Source of the DNA: Botrimarina mediterranea
GTDB taxonomy: Bacteria; Planctomycetota; Planctomycetia; Pirellulales; Lacipirellulaceae
Reading direction: 5' to 3'
DNA: 64,000 nt
Assembly: GCF_007753265.1 (NCBI RefSeq)
Contig: NZ_CP036349.1
Coordinates: 963,363 to 1,027,362, forward strand
In this document: piece by piece, positions 1 through 8,514 of the stretch
How the letters are laid out: each line of letters opens with the position of its first letter
How positions within the stretch are numbered: position 1 is the first letter of the stretch
Program-made: the position numbers and the translations under genes
The notes under the pieces: generated by a model
Told to the model about the DNA's origin: nothing
The model's database searches: none
What the model saw: only the letters and a program-made list of their open reading frames with translations

Positions 1-281
1 AGAATATCGATAAGAAAATTCGGGTCCGGCTGGACAATGGTGCGGGCGAACTCGCCTGGGTCGAAACGAAGATCGAGAACTACGCCGAGGTGAGAAGCGC
101 CAACGGAGCCGAACATCGCTACCAAGTGCGTCTGCCATTGCAGTTTGGTGACATCCAGAAGTTGGCGATCGTCAATCTCAACGACCGTTCGTCGATGAAG
201 TACCGGCTTCTGCTGGGTCGCGACTTCCTCCGCGACGACTTCCTGGTGGATGTCGCTTCTGCGGGGCCCCGGCCGCTTTAG
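1..281 (+). CDS. Retropepsin-like aspartic peptidase / 'ATP-dependent zinc protease' family protein, C-terminal part
   Basis: The reading frame is open from base 3 and runs off the left edge, so only about the last 92 residues are present. The C-terminal block with LNDRSSMKY followed by LLLGRDFLRDDFLVDVA matches the end of the PF05618 family, small proteins often found beside RimK-type ligases and long annotated as ATP-dependent zinc proteases although they have a retropepsin-like fold. The catalytic Asp region would lie upstream of the window. A clear intrinsic terminator follows about 45 bases after the stop. The family call is fairly good; the substrate is unknown. Confidence 0.7.
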   Translation, partial: NIDKKIRVRLDNGAGELAWVETKIENYAEVRSANGAEHRYQVRLPLQFGDIQKLAIVNLNDRSSMKYRLLLGRDFLRDDFLVDVASAGPRPL

Positions 282-327
282 CGAACGACGCTGCTCAATG
301 GCGTAGGCCTGATTTCCGACTAGAATG

Positions 328-359
328 CGGCCGTGGACGAATGTCCGCGGCCGTTTTTT
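328..359 (+). terminator. Rho-independent terminator
   Basis: An 11-bp stem (328-338 with 343-353, one G-T pair, GAAT loop) is followed directly by six T residues at 354-359. It ends the peptidase transcript. An in-frame ATG at 325 overlaps this hairpin, which argues that the next gene starts later, at 376. Confidence 0.88.
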
Positions 360-375
360 CTTTGGGGTTGCTCCG

Positions 376-1929
376 ATGACCGACCGCGTTGGCGACGATC
401 TTGGACGCCTTCTTCCGCGGGTGATTTTCCTTTGGCTCACGTTAGCATCATTGACCAGCGGGGCGCCGTCTCCGCCGGATTTGGTGTGGTCAAAGGTGAT
501 CGCGACGGAGGACGAGGATGACCGCGTCACCGGACTAGCGGTCAACCGTGAGGGCCGGATCGCTGTCGTCGGCGTGACCCAGGGAGGGTTGTTCCTCCCC
601 ACGCCTGAGTACCATGACGCGTTTGTCGCGGTCTACGATGGTAGGGGTGAACTGCAGTGGGGTCGCCAGTTTGGTGAGCGACTTGAGCTTACGACCGCCA
701 CCGACGTCGTGTGGACGTCGTACGGCGACGTGGCGATGGTGGGAGACGCCTCTTATCGGATGACGATGTCGGCGCCGACGGGCGCCGAGGTGTACGTCCG
801 GTCTTACCGTCCGACGGGAAGCCATCGCTGGACCTATCAACTCGGGGGCCCTCAGACCGACAATGGAGCTGCTCTGGTCGAGTCGCCAACGGGGATCGCC
901 GTGGCGGGCGACACCTACAGCTCGCTGTTCGGCGCGGCGGCGGGGGGCAACGACGCATTTCTTGCCGAACTCAGCGCCGGCACGAATGGAGTCACGAGCC
1001 GGTGGGGGGAGCAGGTCGGCACCAGCGATTGGGACGTGGTGAATGACATGGCCTACGGCGCGGGGGCTTACTACGTCGCGGGACTAACGTACGGGGCGTT
1101 TGCCGGCCCGGACAACACCTCGACCGACGCGATGCTCATCAAGCTCAGTAGCCCAGGGGAGGTGGAATGGTCTCGCCAGTATGGCTCGGCGAGCCAACCC
1201 CAAGGCGCGCGGGCCGTCGAGACCGACGGGCAAGGTTCGGTTTACATCGCCGGCTACACGTTCATTTCGCAGAACTACGCCACCGGTGGATTGCCGGACG
1301 CGTTTCTCACTAAGTATGACGAGTCCGGGACGCGGATCTGGGAACGGACGCTCGTCACGCCAGGGAGCGACGAGTTTTACGGGCTGGACGTGGACGACGC
1401 GGGGAATATCTACGTCGGTGGAGTGCGGAATATGGGGAACCGAACGCCGGTCTCGTCCGACGTGTACGTCGCAAAGTACTCGCCAACCGGCGTGCGGCTT
1501 TGGGAGAAGCAGTTCGACTTCGGGATCAGCGATAGGATTTCGAGGATCGTGGTGGATGGGAAAGGTGAGCGGATCTGGATCGCAGGGACGATTTACGGAG
1601 ACGGCGTCTTCGGAACGGATCAGAATTCTGACGGCTTTCTCGCTTACCTCGAGACGCCTCTACTGGCGGGTGACTTCGATGGCAATGGGATCGTCAACCA
1701 ATCGGACTACAACTTATGGCGGCAGAATTTTGGCTCGTCGAACGCAGCGGCCGACGCCAACTCGGACGGAGTGGTGAACGCCGCCGACTACACCGTCTGG
1801 CGAGACGCGATGCAGGCGGCAGGGCTAGGGACCGCTGTCCCGGAACCCACCGCCACGGCGCTGCTGCCGACTTTCGTTTTGGCTTACGCCGGCGCCTGCC
1901 GCCGCATTGGATCAATACCTGCCCGATGA
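376..1929 (+). CDS. Secreted beta-propeller (SBBP-like) protein with dockerin-type segment and PEP-CTERM sorting signal
   Basis: A 517-residue exported protein. An N-terminal signal peptide is followed by about seven repeats of the form (A/G)-x-(D/N)-G-x-(I/V)-x-(V/I)-(A/V)-G with conserved W-x-(R/K)-Q-(F/Y/L)-G strands, typical of SBBP beta-propeller repeats. Near the C-terminus two EF-hand-like segments (DFDGNGIVNQSDY and DANSDGVVNAADY) form the dockerin-like unit common in planctomycetes. The tail VPEPTATALLP, a hydrophobic stretch and CRR fit a PEP-CTERM anchor. The start at 376 was chosen because the earlier in-frame ATG (325) lies in a terminator hairpin. Probably a surface or extracellular-matrix protein; ligand unknown. 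Confidence 0.85.
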   Translation: MTDRVGDDLGRLLPRVIFLWLTLASLTSGAPSPPDLVWSKVIATEDEDDRVTGLAVNREGRIAVVGVTQGGLFLPTPEYHDAFVAVYDGRGELQWGRQFGERLELTTATDVVWTSYGDVAMVGDASYRMTMSAPTGAEVYVRSYRPTGSHRWTYQLGGPQTDNGAALVESPTGIAVAGDTYSSLFGAAAGGNDAFLAELSAGTNGVTSRWGEQVGTSDWDVVNDMAYGAGAYYVAGLTYGAFAGPDNTSTDAMLIKLSSPGEVEWSRQYGSASQPQGARAVETDGQGSVYIAGYTFISQNYATGGLPDAFLTKYDESGTRIWERTLVTPGSDEFYGLDVDDAGNIYVGGVRNMGNRTPVSSDVYVAKYSPTGVRLWEKQFDFGISDRISRIVVDGKGERIWIAGTIYGDGVFGTDQNSDGFLAYLETPLLAGDFDGNGIVNQSDYNLWRQNFGSSNAAADANSDGVVNAADYTVWRDAMQAAGLGTAVPEPTATALLPTFVLAYAGACRRIGSIPAR

Positions 1930-2126
1930 AAGGCATCCGCAAGTTTCTCGGTCAGACGTGGTGGATCTTCGCCCTCGTGATGCTGGCGTCGATTGCGATG
2001 GCGTACTACTCGGGCATCTGGCTCTATTACGCCCTGCCGCCGATCCTTGTGGTCGTCGCGGTTTACATGGCGTCGGTCCGCTATGACAGCGACGGCAATC
2101 TGCGAGAAGAGCAGCGGATGCGTTAA
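1926..2126 (+). CDS. Small two-helix membrane protein
   Basis: A 66-residue protein starting at ATG 1926, whose ATGA overlaps the stop of the propeller gene, so translation is probably coupled. Two hydrophobic segments (about residues 12-28 and 31-48) lie between a basic N-terminus (MKGIRKFLG) and an acidic/basic tail (DSDGNLREEQRMR). I recognise no family with certainty; short proteins of this kind are common in Pirellulales. Function unknown. Confidence 0.75.
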   Translation: MKGIRKFLGQTWWIFALVMLASIAMAYYSGIWLYYALPPILVVVAVYMASVRYDSDGNLREEQRMR

Positions 2127-2152
2127 CTCGTAGGGTGAAGGCGGCTGTTCCG

Positions 2153-2174
2153 ACCGCGGCGGCGGGGCCGCGGT
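2153..2174. terminator. GC-rich hairpin between convergent genes
   Basis: A perfect 8-bp stem (2153-2160 with 2167-2174, six-base loop) sits between the end of the small membrane protein gene and the end of the CorA-like gene on the other strand. It has no T tract, so termination is only inferred from its position. Confidence 0.35.
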
Positions 2175-2200
2175 TAGGCGTCTGGATCGACACAACCGTC

Positions 2201-2974
2201 CTACCACTTGCGGGTCACGATAAACGAGAGCACGGCGCCCATCGCCAGGCCGCCGCCTACCAAAAGGGCCATGGTTGCGGGGCCAATCCTGGCGTCGATC
2301 ACTTCGAGACCGTTGCTTAGGTTCATCCCGAAGATCGCAGAAATTGTCGCGACGGGGAAAAAGAACGCCGCCAGGATGTTGAGTCGGTAGGCGGCAGCGG
2401 TCTGGTGTCGGACCGCTTCGGCCTGCTCTTCGGCCCGTCGGGCGATCAGATAGTTGATCGTTGTCTGGGCTTCGTGCTGGATGAGGTCGAGCCGCCGGGT
2501 TAGGGCGTAGGCCCTGTCACGGAGCAGAATCAAGGCTCGGTCCTTTTTGGCGAGGGTGCGGGCTTCTTCGAGAACGCCGAGCAGGTTGTTCGCGGAGCGG
2601 ATCAGCGGGCCGATTTCCGTGAGGATCTCGAAATAGTCGGAGGACTCGTTGGCTTCGTCTTCGAGGGTATCGATTTCATCGACGCGGCTTTCGTACTCAC
2701 GCAGCAATTCGCCGATGGCGTGCTCGTTGTGTGTGAGACCTTGCGGCTTCCAGCGTCCGTCCCGGTCACGCCAGAAGAGACGGCCGACGCGGTAATCCTC
2801 GCCCGATTTCGGCGGGGCGTGCAGCACCAACAGCAAATGCCCCTCGGCCGCCATGACACGCTGACGGCCGACGTCGTCGCCGAGGCGCTCGCGGAACTCG
2901 GCGGGGACTTCCCAGCCCGCTGGCAAAAGGGGGCAGGCGTGGCCGCGCTGAGCGTTGGTCGGCTGTTTCGCCAT
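2201..2974 (-). CDS. CorA-like divalent cation transporter
   Basis: A 257-residue protein with a long charged, helical cytoplasmic part and two C-terminal membrane helices. The first helix ends in IFGMNLSNG, which contains the GMN selectivity signature of the CorA magnesium channel superfamily. The second helix ends in IVTRKW. At about 260 residues it is shorter than classical CorA (about 315), with a reduced N-terminal alpha/beta domain. Family membership is secure; Mg versus Zn or Co transport cannot be decided from sequence. Confidence 0.85.
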   Translation of the reverse strand: MAKQPTNAQRGHACPLLPAGWEVPAEFRERLGDDVGRQRVMAAEGHLLLVLHAPPKSGEDYRVGRLFWRDRDGRWKPQGLTHNEHAIGELLREYESRVDEIDTLEDEANESSDYFEILTEIGPLIRSANNLLGVLEEARTLAKKDRALILLRDRAYALTRRLDLIQHEAQTTINYLIARRAEEQAEAVRHQTAAAYRLNILAAFFFPVATISAIFGMNLSNGLEVIDARIGPATMALLVGGGLAMGAVLSFIVTRKW

Positions 2975-3107
2975 GGTAGGGCGGCTCGGCTAGGGGAGAG
3001 GAGGAGTTCTCGAAGGTAGTTCGTGCCGGGATCGCCGCCCAGCGGGGGCCGTTTTCCATTAAACTGTTGGGACTTCTCTTCGACACACCAACTCTTCGAC
3101 TCGACCT

Positions 3108-4469
3108 ATGACACGACTCGCCTCTCTGTCAATCGCCTTCTTGATACTGACCGGTGGCGCGGCCCGGTCCTACGAGCCCACCTCGGAGAATCTCGCCGCC
3201 CGCGAATGGTTCCAGGACGCCAAGTTCGGCGTCTTCATCCATTGGGGCGTCTACAGCGTCCTGGGGCGCGGTGAGTGGGTGATGAACAACGAGAAAATCA
3301 CCGTCGCCGACTACGAGCCGCTGGCCGAGCAGTTCAACCCGACCGAGTTCGACGCCGATGAATGGTGCCGGCTCTTCAAGGCTGCGGGCGCCCAGTACAT
3401 CACGATCACGTCGAAACACCACGACGGATTTGCGATGTGGGACTCGAAGGTAAGCGACTGGGATATCGTGGACCGCACACCCTACAAGAAGGACGTGCTG
3501 AAGCAGCTCGCCGAGGCCTGCCGGCGGCACGATCTAAAGCTGTTCTTTTACCACTCGCACCTCGACTGGCATCACCCCGAGTACTTCCCGGTGGGGCAGA
3601 CCGGCCGCAACTCGGGCCGGCCCGAATCGGGAGACTTTGACGAGTACCTCGACGACATGGACGCCCAGCTCACCGAGCTCTTGGGCGGCGATTACGGCGA
3701 CGTGGCGGGCATTTGGTTCGACGGCTGGTGGGACCAGCAATCAAAACGCTTCGAGGACACCCGCGACGCATCCGTTCGCGACACTCGCATCGATTGGCGG
3801 CTAGAGCAGACGTACGCCCTGATCCATCGCTTGCAGCCGGCCGCTTTGGTGGGTAACAACCACCACATCGCGCCGTTTGCGGGCGAGGATTTCCAGATGT
3901 TCGAGCGTGACCTGCCCGGTCAGAACAAGGGCGGCCATAGCTCCGACGCGGTGATCGGGGACCTGCCGCTGGAGACCTGTGACACGATTAACGGCGCCTG
4001 GGGCTATAACGCCGGCGATAAGGGCCACAAGAGCGTCGAGCAGCTAGTAACGTACTTGGTCCGCTCCGCGGGGATGAACGCCAACCTGTTGCTGAACGTC
4101 GGCCCCAAGCCCGACGGCACGATCGACGACGTTTCGGCCGAGCGGCTGCGCGGCATGGGCGAGTGGCTCGAGCAGTACGGCGAGACGATCTACGGCACGC
4201 GCGGCGGCCCCGTCGCGGCTCAGGAGTGGGGCGTCACCACAAAGAAGCCGGGCGTTGTGTACGTCCACGTCCTGAAGGCGCCCGAGCCCGACGCAGACGG
4301 CTGGACGCACCTCTCTGGCGCCGGCAAGCTGGCCGCACGGTCGCTGAAGGTCCTCAGTACAGGGATCGAGGTCCCGAGCCGCATCGGCGCGGGGGATGAT
4401 CTGTTTGTTCGATTGCCCAAGACCGACGCGGCGACGATCGACCTTGTGCTTGTCGCGGAAGGTGACTGA
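3108..4469 (+). CDS. Alpha-L-fucosidase, glycoside hydrolase family 29
   Basis: A 453-residue exported enzyme predicted to release terminal L-fucose from glycans. A signal peptide (about residues 1-20) precedes the GH29 TIM barrel. Visible family motifs are FGVFIHWG, the KHHDGFAMWDS active-site block, FFYHSHLDWHH and GIWFDGWWD, whose Asp (residue 205) is the expected nucleophile. The last ~110 residues form the small beta domain. The next gene on the same strand is an exported sulfatase, suggesting joint attack on sulfated, fucose-containing polysaccharide. Confidence 0.93.
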   Translation: MTRLASLSIAFLILTGGAARSYEPTSENLAAREWFQDAKFGVFIHWGVYSVLGRGEWVMNNEKITVADYEPLAEQFNPTEFDADEWCRLFKAAGAQYITITSKHHDGFAMWDSKVSDWDIVDRTPYKKDVLKQLAEACRRHDLKLFFYHSHLDWHHPEYFPVGQTGRNSGRPESGDFDEYLDDMDAQLTELLGGDYGDVAGIWFDGWWDQQSKRFEDTRDASVRDTRIDWRLEQTYALIHRLQPAALVGNNHHIAPFAGEDFQMFERDLPGQNKGGHSSDAVIGDLPLETCDTINGAWGYNAGDKGHKSVEQLVTYLVRSAGMNANLLLNVGPKPDGTIDDVSAERLRGMGEWLEQYGETIYGTRGGPVAAQEWGVTTKKPGVVYVHVLKAPEPDADGWTHLSGAGKLAARSLKVLSTGIEVPSRIGAGDDLFVRLPKTDAATIDLVLVAEGD

Positions 4470-4574
4470 TGGTTCAGCCTTGGAATTGATTTCGATTTGG
4501 CCGCGCGGCGCCTTAAAATACGGGAGCTATAGCCCGCTCTGGGTCTCAAGCATGGCATGGCCTCGGATTCGATC

Positions 4575-6950
4575 ATGAAAACCCTGTTGGCGGCGTGCGC
4601 GATCTTGTGCGGAGCGTCGTTGGGTTGGGCGACGCCGACACAGCGTCCCGATCCTGAAGCCGTCCACGACGACGGCACGGTGCTGCCGTTCGCGGCGGCG
4701 TCGATGGACAGCATCGCCAAGCCGCGGCTGCAGGACTCGACGATGAAGTGGCCCGCGGCGCCTCAGCGGTTGCCAGCCGACGCGCCGAACATCCTGATCG
4801 TGCTGATTGATGATGCGGGGTTTGGCGTGGCTGAGACTTTTGGCGGTGAGGTGCAGACGCCGACCCTCACGCGGCTGGCCAACGAAGGCCTGCGGTACAA
4901 CTGCTTCCACACCACTTCGATTTGCTCGCCGACCCGTGCGGCGCTGTTGACGGGGCGCAATCACACGCGGGTCGGCTCGGGCACCATTGCCGAACGCGCC
5001 GTCGCTTTTGACGGCTACACGGGTGTCATCCCCAAAACCGCCGCCACCGTCGCCGAGGTGCTCAAGCAGTACGGTTACCACACCGCCGCGTTCGGTAAGT
5101 GGCACAACACGCCCGCGACCGAGACCACGGAAATTGGACCCAAGGATCGCTGGCCGAATGGCTATGGGTTCGAGCACTTCTACGGCTTCCTCGCCGGCGA
5201 GACATCGCAATGGGAGCCGCGGCTGGTGGAGAACTACAATACGGTCGAGCCGCCGGACGACACGAAGTACCACCTTACCGAGGACCTGGTGAATCGAGCG
5301 CTGGGATGGATCGACCAGAAGCAGTCGTTTGCGCCCGACAAGCCGTTCTTGATGTATTGGGCGAGCGGCGCCGTCCATGGTCCGCATCACGTCTTCCCGA
5401 AGTGGGCAGATAAGTATCGAGGTAAGTTTGACGACGGGTGGGACGCCTACCGCGAGCGGGTCCACAAGCGGCAACTCGCGCAGGGCGTGATCCCGCCGGG
5501 CACAAAGCTCACGCCGCGCGACGAGACGATGCAGGCGTGGGCCGATATCCCCGAGTCACAGCGGGCGTTTCAGCGCCGCGGCATGGAGATTTTCGCGGGA
5601 TTCACCGAGCACACCGATACGCAGGTCGGCCGGCTGATCGACGGCCTTGAGTCTCGCGGCCTGCGAGATAACACGCTGGTCTTTTACATTTGGGGCGATA
5701 ACGGCTCAAGCGCCGAAGGGCAGCAGGGGTCGATAAGCGAGTTGCTCGCGCAGAACAACATTCCGAACACCGTCGAACAGCAACTCGCTGCTCTGGAAAG
5801 GGTTGGTGGGATCGCGGCGTTAGGCAGCCATAAGACCGACAATATGTACCATGCCGGTTGGGCCTGGGCGGGCTCGACGCCGTTCAAGTCGACGAAGCTC
5901 GTGGCCGCACACTTCGGCGGCACGCGCAATCCGATGGTCGTCTCGTGGCCCAAGGGGATCCGGCCCGACAAGGCGATGCGTTCGCAGTTCCATCACGTGA
6001 TCGATATCGCGCCAACCATTTACGAAGTGCTCGGCATCACGCCGCCAGCGGTCGTCAACGGCCAAGAGCAAATAAAGCTCGATGGCACGAGTCTCGCTTA
6101 CACATTCGATTCGGCCGACGCCGAGCCCCGGAAGGCGGTGCAATTCTTCGACAACAATGGCAGCCGCGGCGTCTACAAGGACGGCTGGTTCGCCGGCGCC
6201 TTTGGGCCGCTCGTCCCGTGGAATACTGCCGCCTCGGCGCCACGGATCGCGCAGTGGGACTCGGCGACCGACGAGTGGGAGCTTTATAACCTCCGCGAAG
6301 ACTTCTCGCAGGCGAACGACCTCGCCGACAAGGAGCCCGAGAAACTAGCGGAGTTGAAGAAGGAGTTCCTTACCCTCGCCGCCGACAACCAAGCTTTTCC
6401 GATCGGCGCCGGCAACTGGTTGCGGATGCATCCGGAGGACCGGATCTCGACTCCCTACAAGGAGTGGTTGTTCACGGCAGAGACACGTCGGATGCCGGAA
6501 TTCACCGCTCCCGGATTGGGTCGGCAGAGCAACGTGGTGACGATCGATCTAAGCGTTCCCGAGAAGGCGAGCGGCGTCCTGTACGCGCTGGGGGGCGCCG
6601 GCGGCGGCCTGACGCTCTACATGGAGGAGGGCCGGCTCAAATACCTCTACAACATGCTCGTGATCGAGCAGTACATAGCTCAGAGCGATCCCGTTTCAGC
6701 CGGTGATCACACGATCACCATCGACACGACGATTGCCGGCCCTGGCAACGGGGGGACTGTGCGGTTGCTCGTCGATGGAAAGGAGGTCGCCCGGGCCGAG
6801 CTGAAGCGCACAGTGCCGGCTGCTTTTACGGCCAGCGAGTCGTTCGATGTGGGCTTGGACCTTGGATCGACGGTGTCCCTCGACTACTACGAGCAGCGTC
6901 CCTACGCGTTCAGCGGCGAGATCGGCTCCGTTCGCGTTGCGCTGAAGTAG
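4575..6950 (+). CDS. Exported arylsulfatase (sulfatase S1 family)
   Basis: Residue 1 is placed at ATG 4575 because it gives a clean signal peptide (MKTLLAACAILCGASLGWA); ATGs at 4552 and 4557 lie just upstream. The core shows ILIVLIDDAGFG (metal-binding Asp pair) and CSPTRAALLTGRNH, in which Cys117 would be converted to formylglycine. GKWHNT and the WGDNGSS metal block follow. At 791 residues it is long for the family; the extra ~150 C-terminal residues look like a beta-sandwich. It hydrolyses sulfate esters outside the cytoplasm and probably works with the fucosidase encoded just upstream. No maturation enzyme gene is in the window. Confidence 0.92.
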   Translation: MKTLLAACAILCGASLGWATPTQRPDPEAVHDDGTVLPFAAASMDSIAKPRLQDSTMKWPAAPQRLPADAPNILIVLIDDAGFGVAETFGGEVQTPTLTRLANEGLRYNCFHTTSICSPTRAALLTGRNHTRVGSGTIAERAVAFDGYTGVIPKTAATVAEVLKQYGYHTAAFGKWHNTPATETTEIGPKDRWPNGYGFEHFYGFLAGETSQWEPRLVENYNTVEPPDDTKYHLTEDLVNRALGWIDQKQSFAPDKPFLMYWASGAVHGPHHVFPKWADKYRGKFDDGWDAYRERVHKRQLAQGVIPPGTKLTPRDETMQAWADIPESQRAFQRRGMEIFAGFTEHTDTQVGRLIDGLESRGLRDNTLVFYIWGDNGSSAEGQQGSISELLAQNNIPNTVEQQLAALERVGGIAALGSHKTDNMYHAGWAWAGSTPFKSTKLVAAHFGGTRNPMVVSWPKGIRPDKAMRSQFHHVIDIAPTIYEVLGITPPAVVNGQEQIKLDGTSLAYTFDSADAEPRKAVQFFDNNGSRGVYKDGWFAGAFGPLVPWNTAASAPRIAQWDSATDEWELYNLREDFSQANDLADKEPEKLAELKKEFLTLAADNQAFPIGAGNWLRMHPEDRISTPYKEWLFTAETRRMPEFTAPGLGRQSNVVTIDLSVPEKASGVLYALGGAGGGLTLYMEEGRLKYLYNMLVIEQYIAQSDPVSAGDHTITIDTTIAGPGNGGTVRLLVDGKEVARAELKRTVPAAFTASESFDVGLDLGSTVSLDYYEQRPYAFSGEIGSVRVALK

Positions 6951-7088
6951 CGATACCCGCTGCTTACGCCGGCATTTCACGGGGCATCTGCCGGGTTTTG
7001 TTGGTGATCGGGAGCAATGTCTGATAGCCTGCTGTGGCGTTGGTGCGACCCCTCCGATGCCAGCAGCCGCCCCCCTCAGGACCCCCCC

Positions 7089-8423
7089 GTGGAAGCTTAC
7101 GTCGAGATCCTCATCATCTTTTGCCTGATCCTGCTTAACGGGTTCTTCTCAGGCGCGGAGCTGGCGATCCTCACAGCGAAGCGGAATCGGCTGGAGCAGG
7201 CGTCGGAGGAGGGGAGCACAGGGGCCAAGGCGGCGCTGTCGCTCTTGGGGGACACCAACCGGTTTCTCTCGGCGGTGCAGATCGGAATTACCGGCGTCGG
7301 CACTCTCGCAGCGGCCTATGGCGGCGCCAACCTGGTGCGGGAGTTCTCCGACTGGCTCTCGCTGACCCCCGGCACGTTTACCGCCCGGTATAGCCAAGTG
7401 ATCGCGCTGGCTACGATTACCGGTTCGATCGCGTTCGGGTCGCTGGTGCTCGGCGAACTTGTGCCGAAGCGGCTCGCGCTCGCCTATTCCGAGACGCTGG
7501 CAAAGTTCGTCTCGTTGCCGATGCTGCTGTTGAGCTACGTGGCGACGCCATTCATCGCGGTGTTGGGATTCGTCACCAACGCGGTGCTGCGGGTGTTCCG
7601 CGTCAAGGACGGCGGCGAGGCGCTCGTCACGGTGGACGACATCGCCCACCTCGTCGAGACAGGCCGTGAGCAGGGGGTCCTCCGGCTGGCCGAGGAAGAC
7701 ATCCTGCTCGAAGCTTTGCAGCTCCGCACACGGCGGGTCCGCGACATCATGCGGCCGCGCGTCGATATCGACGCGGTGGATGTCGAGACGCCCGTCGATG
7801 AAATCATCGGCGTGGTCGCGATGTCGGGATTTTCGCGGCTGCCGGTGTACGAGGGTAGCACGGACAACATCCTGGGCTTCGTCTACAACAAGGACGTGCT
7901 CCAGCAGATGCACCTCAAACGCAGCATCGAGATCCGCAAGATCCTCCGCAAGCCGCTCTTCATCCCGGAGAGTTTGACGCTAGAGCGGTTGCTCGTAGCG
8001 TTTCAAGCAGAGCGCACCCAGTTGGCCATCGTGCTCGACGAGTTCGGCGGCACGCGTGGGATGGTGACGTTTGAGGATGTGCTCGAAGAGCTGGTCGGTG
8101 AGATCCACGACGAGCATCGGCACGACGACGAGCAACTTGTCGTCCAGCGCAACGACCACAGTTGGCTGGTCGATGGTCGTATCGGCTTGCACGAGTTGCT
8201 TGAGCAACTGCCCGAGAAGACCTCTCTCGGGGCCGAGGTCAGCAGCGTCAACACCGTTAGCGGCTTGGTGATGGCGGTCCTGGAATCCGTGCCGAGTGTC
8301 GGCGATCAAGCTGTCTGCGGGGATGTGACGATCGAGATCGTCGATATGGACGGGCCGCGCATCGACCGGTTGCTGATCACGCTGTCGCCACCGCCCGATT
8401 CCGAAGCTCCGGCGGCCCCGTGA
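7089..8423 (+). CDS. CNNM/CBS-domain membrane transporter (HlyC/CorC-type hemolysin family)
   Basis: The GTG at 7089 is preferred because AGGA lies seven bases upstream and the product begins directly with the first membrane helix, ending in LLNGFFSGAELAIL, the family signature; ATG 7017 would add 24 atypical polar residues. Order: CNNM (DUF21) membrane domain with three to four helices to about residue 190, two CBS domains (from MRPRVDIDAVD; second around KPLFIPESLTL), DEFGGTRGMVTFEDVLEELVGEI, then the C-terminal CorC_HlyC domain. Members export or exchange Mg2+ or Na+. The old hemolysin name says little about function. Confidence 0.88.
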   Translation: MEAYVEILIIFCLILLNGFFSGAELAILTAKRNRLEQASEEGSTGAKAALSLLGDTNRFLSAVQIGITGVGTLAAAYGGANLVREFSDWLSLTPGTFTARYSQVIALATITGSIAFGSLVLGELVPKRLALAYSETLAKFVSLPMLLLSYVATPFIAVLGFVTNAVLRVFRVKDGGEALVTVDDIAHLVETGREQGVLRLAEEDILLEALQLRTRRVRDIMRPRVDIDAVDVETPVDEIIGVVAMSGFSRLPVYEGSTDNILGFVYNKDVLQQMHLKRSIEIRKILRKPLFIPESLTLERLLVAFQAERTQLAIVLDEFGGTRGMVTFEDVLEELVGEIHDEHRHDDEQLVVQRNDHSWLVDGRIGLHELLEQLPEKTSLGAEVSSVNTVSGLVMAVLESVPSVGDQAVCGDVTIEIVDMDGPRIDRLLITLSPPPDSEAPAAP

Positions 8424-8435
8424 GCGACAACCCGT

Positions 8436-8510
8436 GAGCCGTCGGCGCTAGCCGCGGGTAGCCATTGGCGCGCGTGTGGTCGTACCACCCGCGGCTAGCG
8501 CCGACGGCTC
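8436..8510. repeat. Long palindrome, family A (gagccgtcggcgctagccgc), copy 1
   Basis: Arms 8436-8459 and 8487-8510 are perfect 24-bp inverted repeats around a 27-base loop. It lies between two convergent genes (8423 and 8515), so it can serve as a bidirectional terminator. A second, slightly diverged copy occurs at 19040-19114. Confidence 0.9.
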
Positions 8511-8514
8511 ATTC

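Noticed and set aside
325-375. In-frame ATG at 325 as the start of the propeller protein gene
   Set aside because: It overlaps a perfect terminator hairpin (328-359), and ATG 376 gives a normal signal peptide.
7017-7088. ATG 7017 as start of the CNNM/CBS transporter
   Set aside because: Its purine-rich upstream sequence is too close, and the added residues are polar and unlike the family; GTG 7089 fits better. Not fully excluded.
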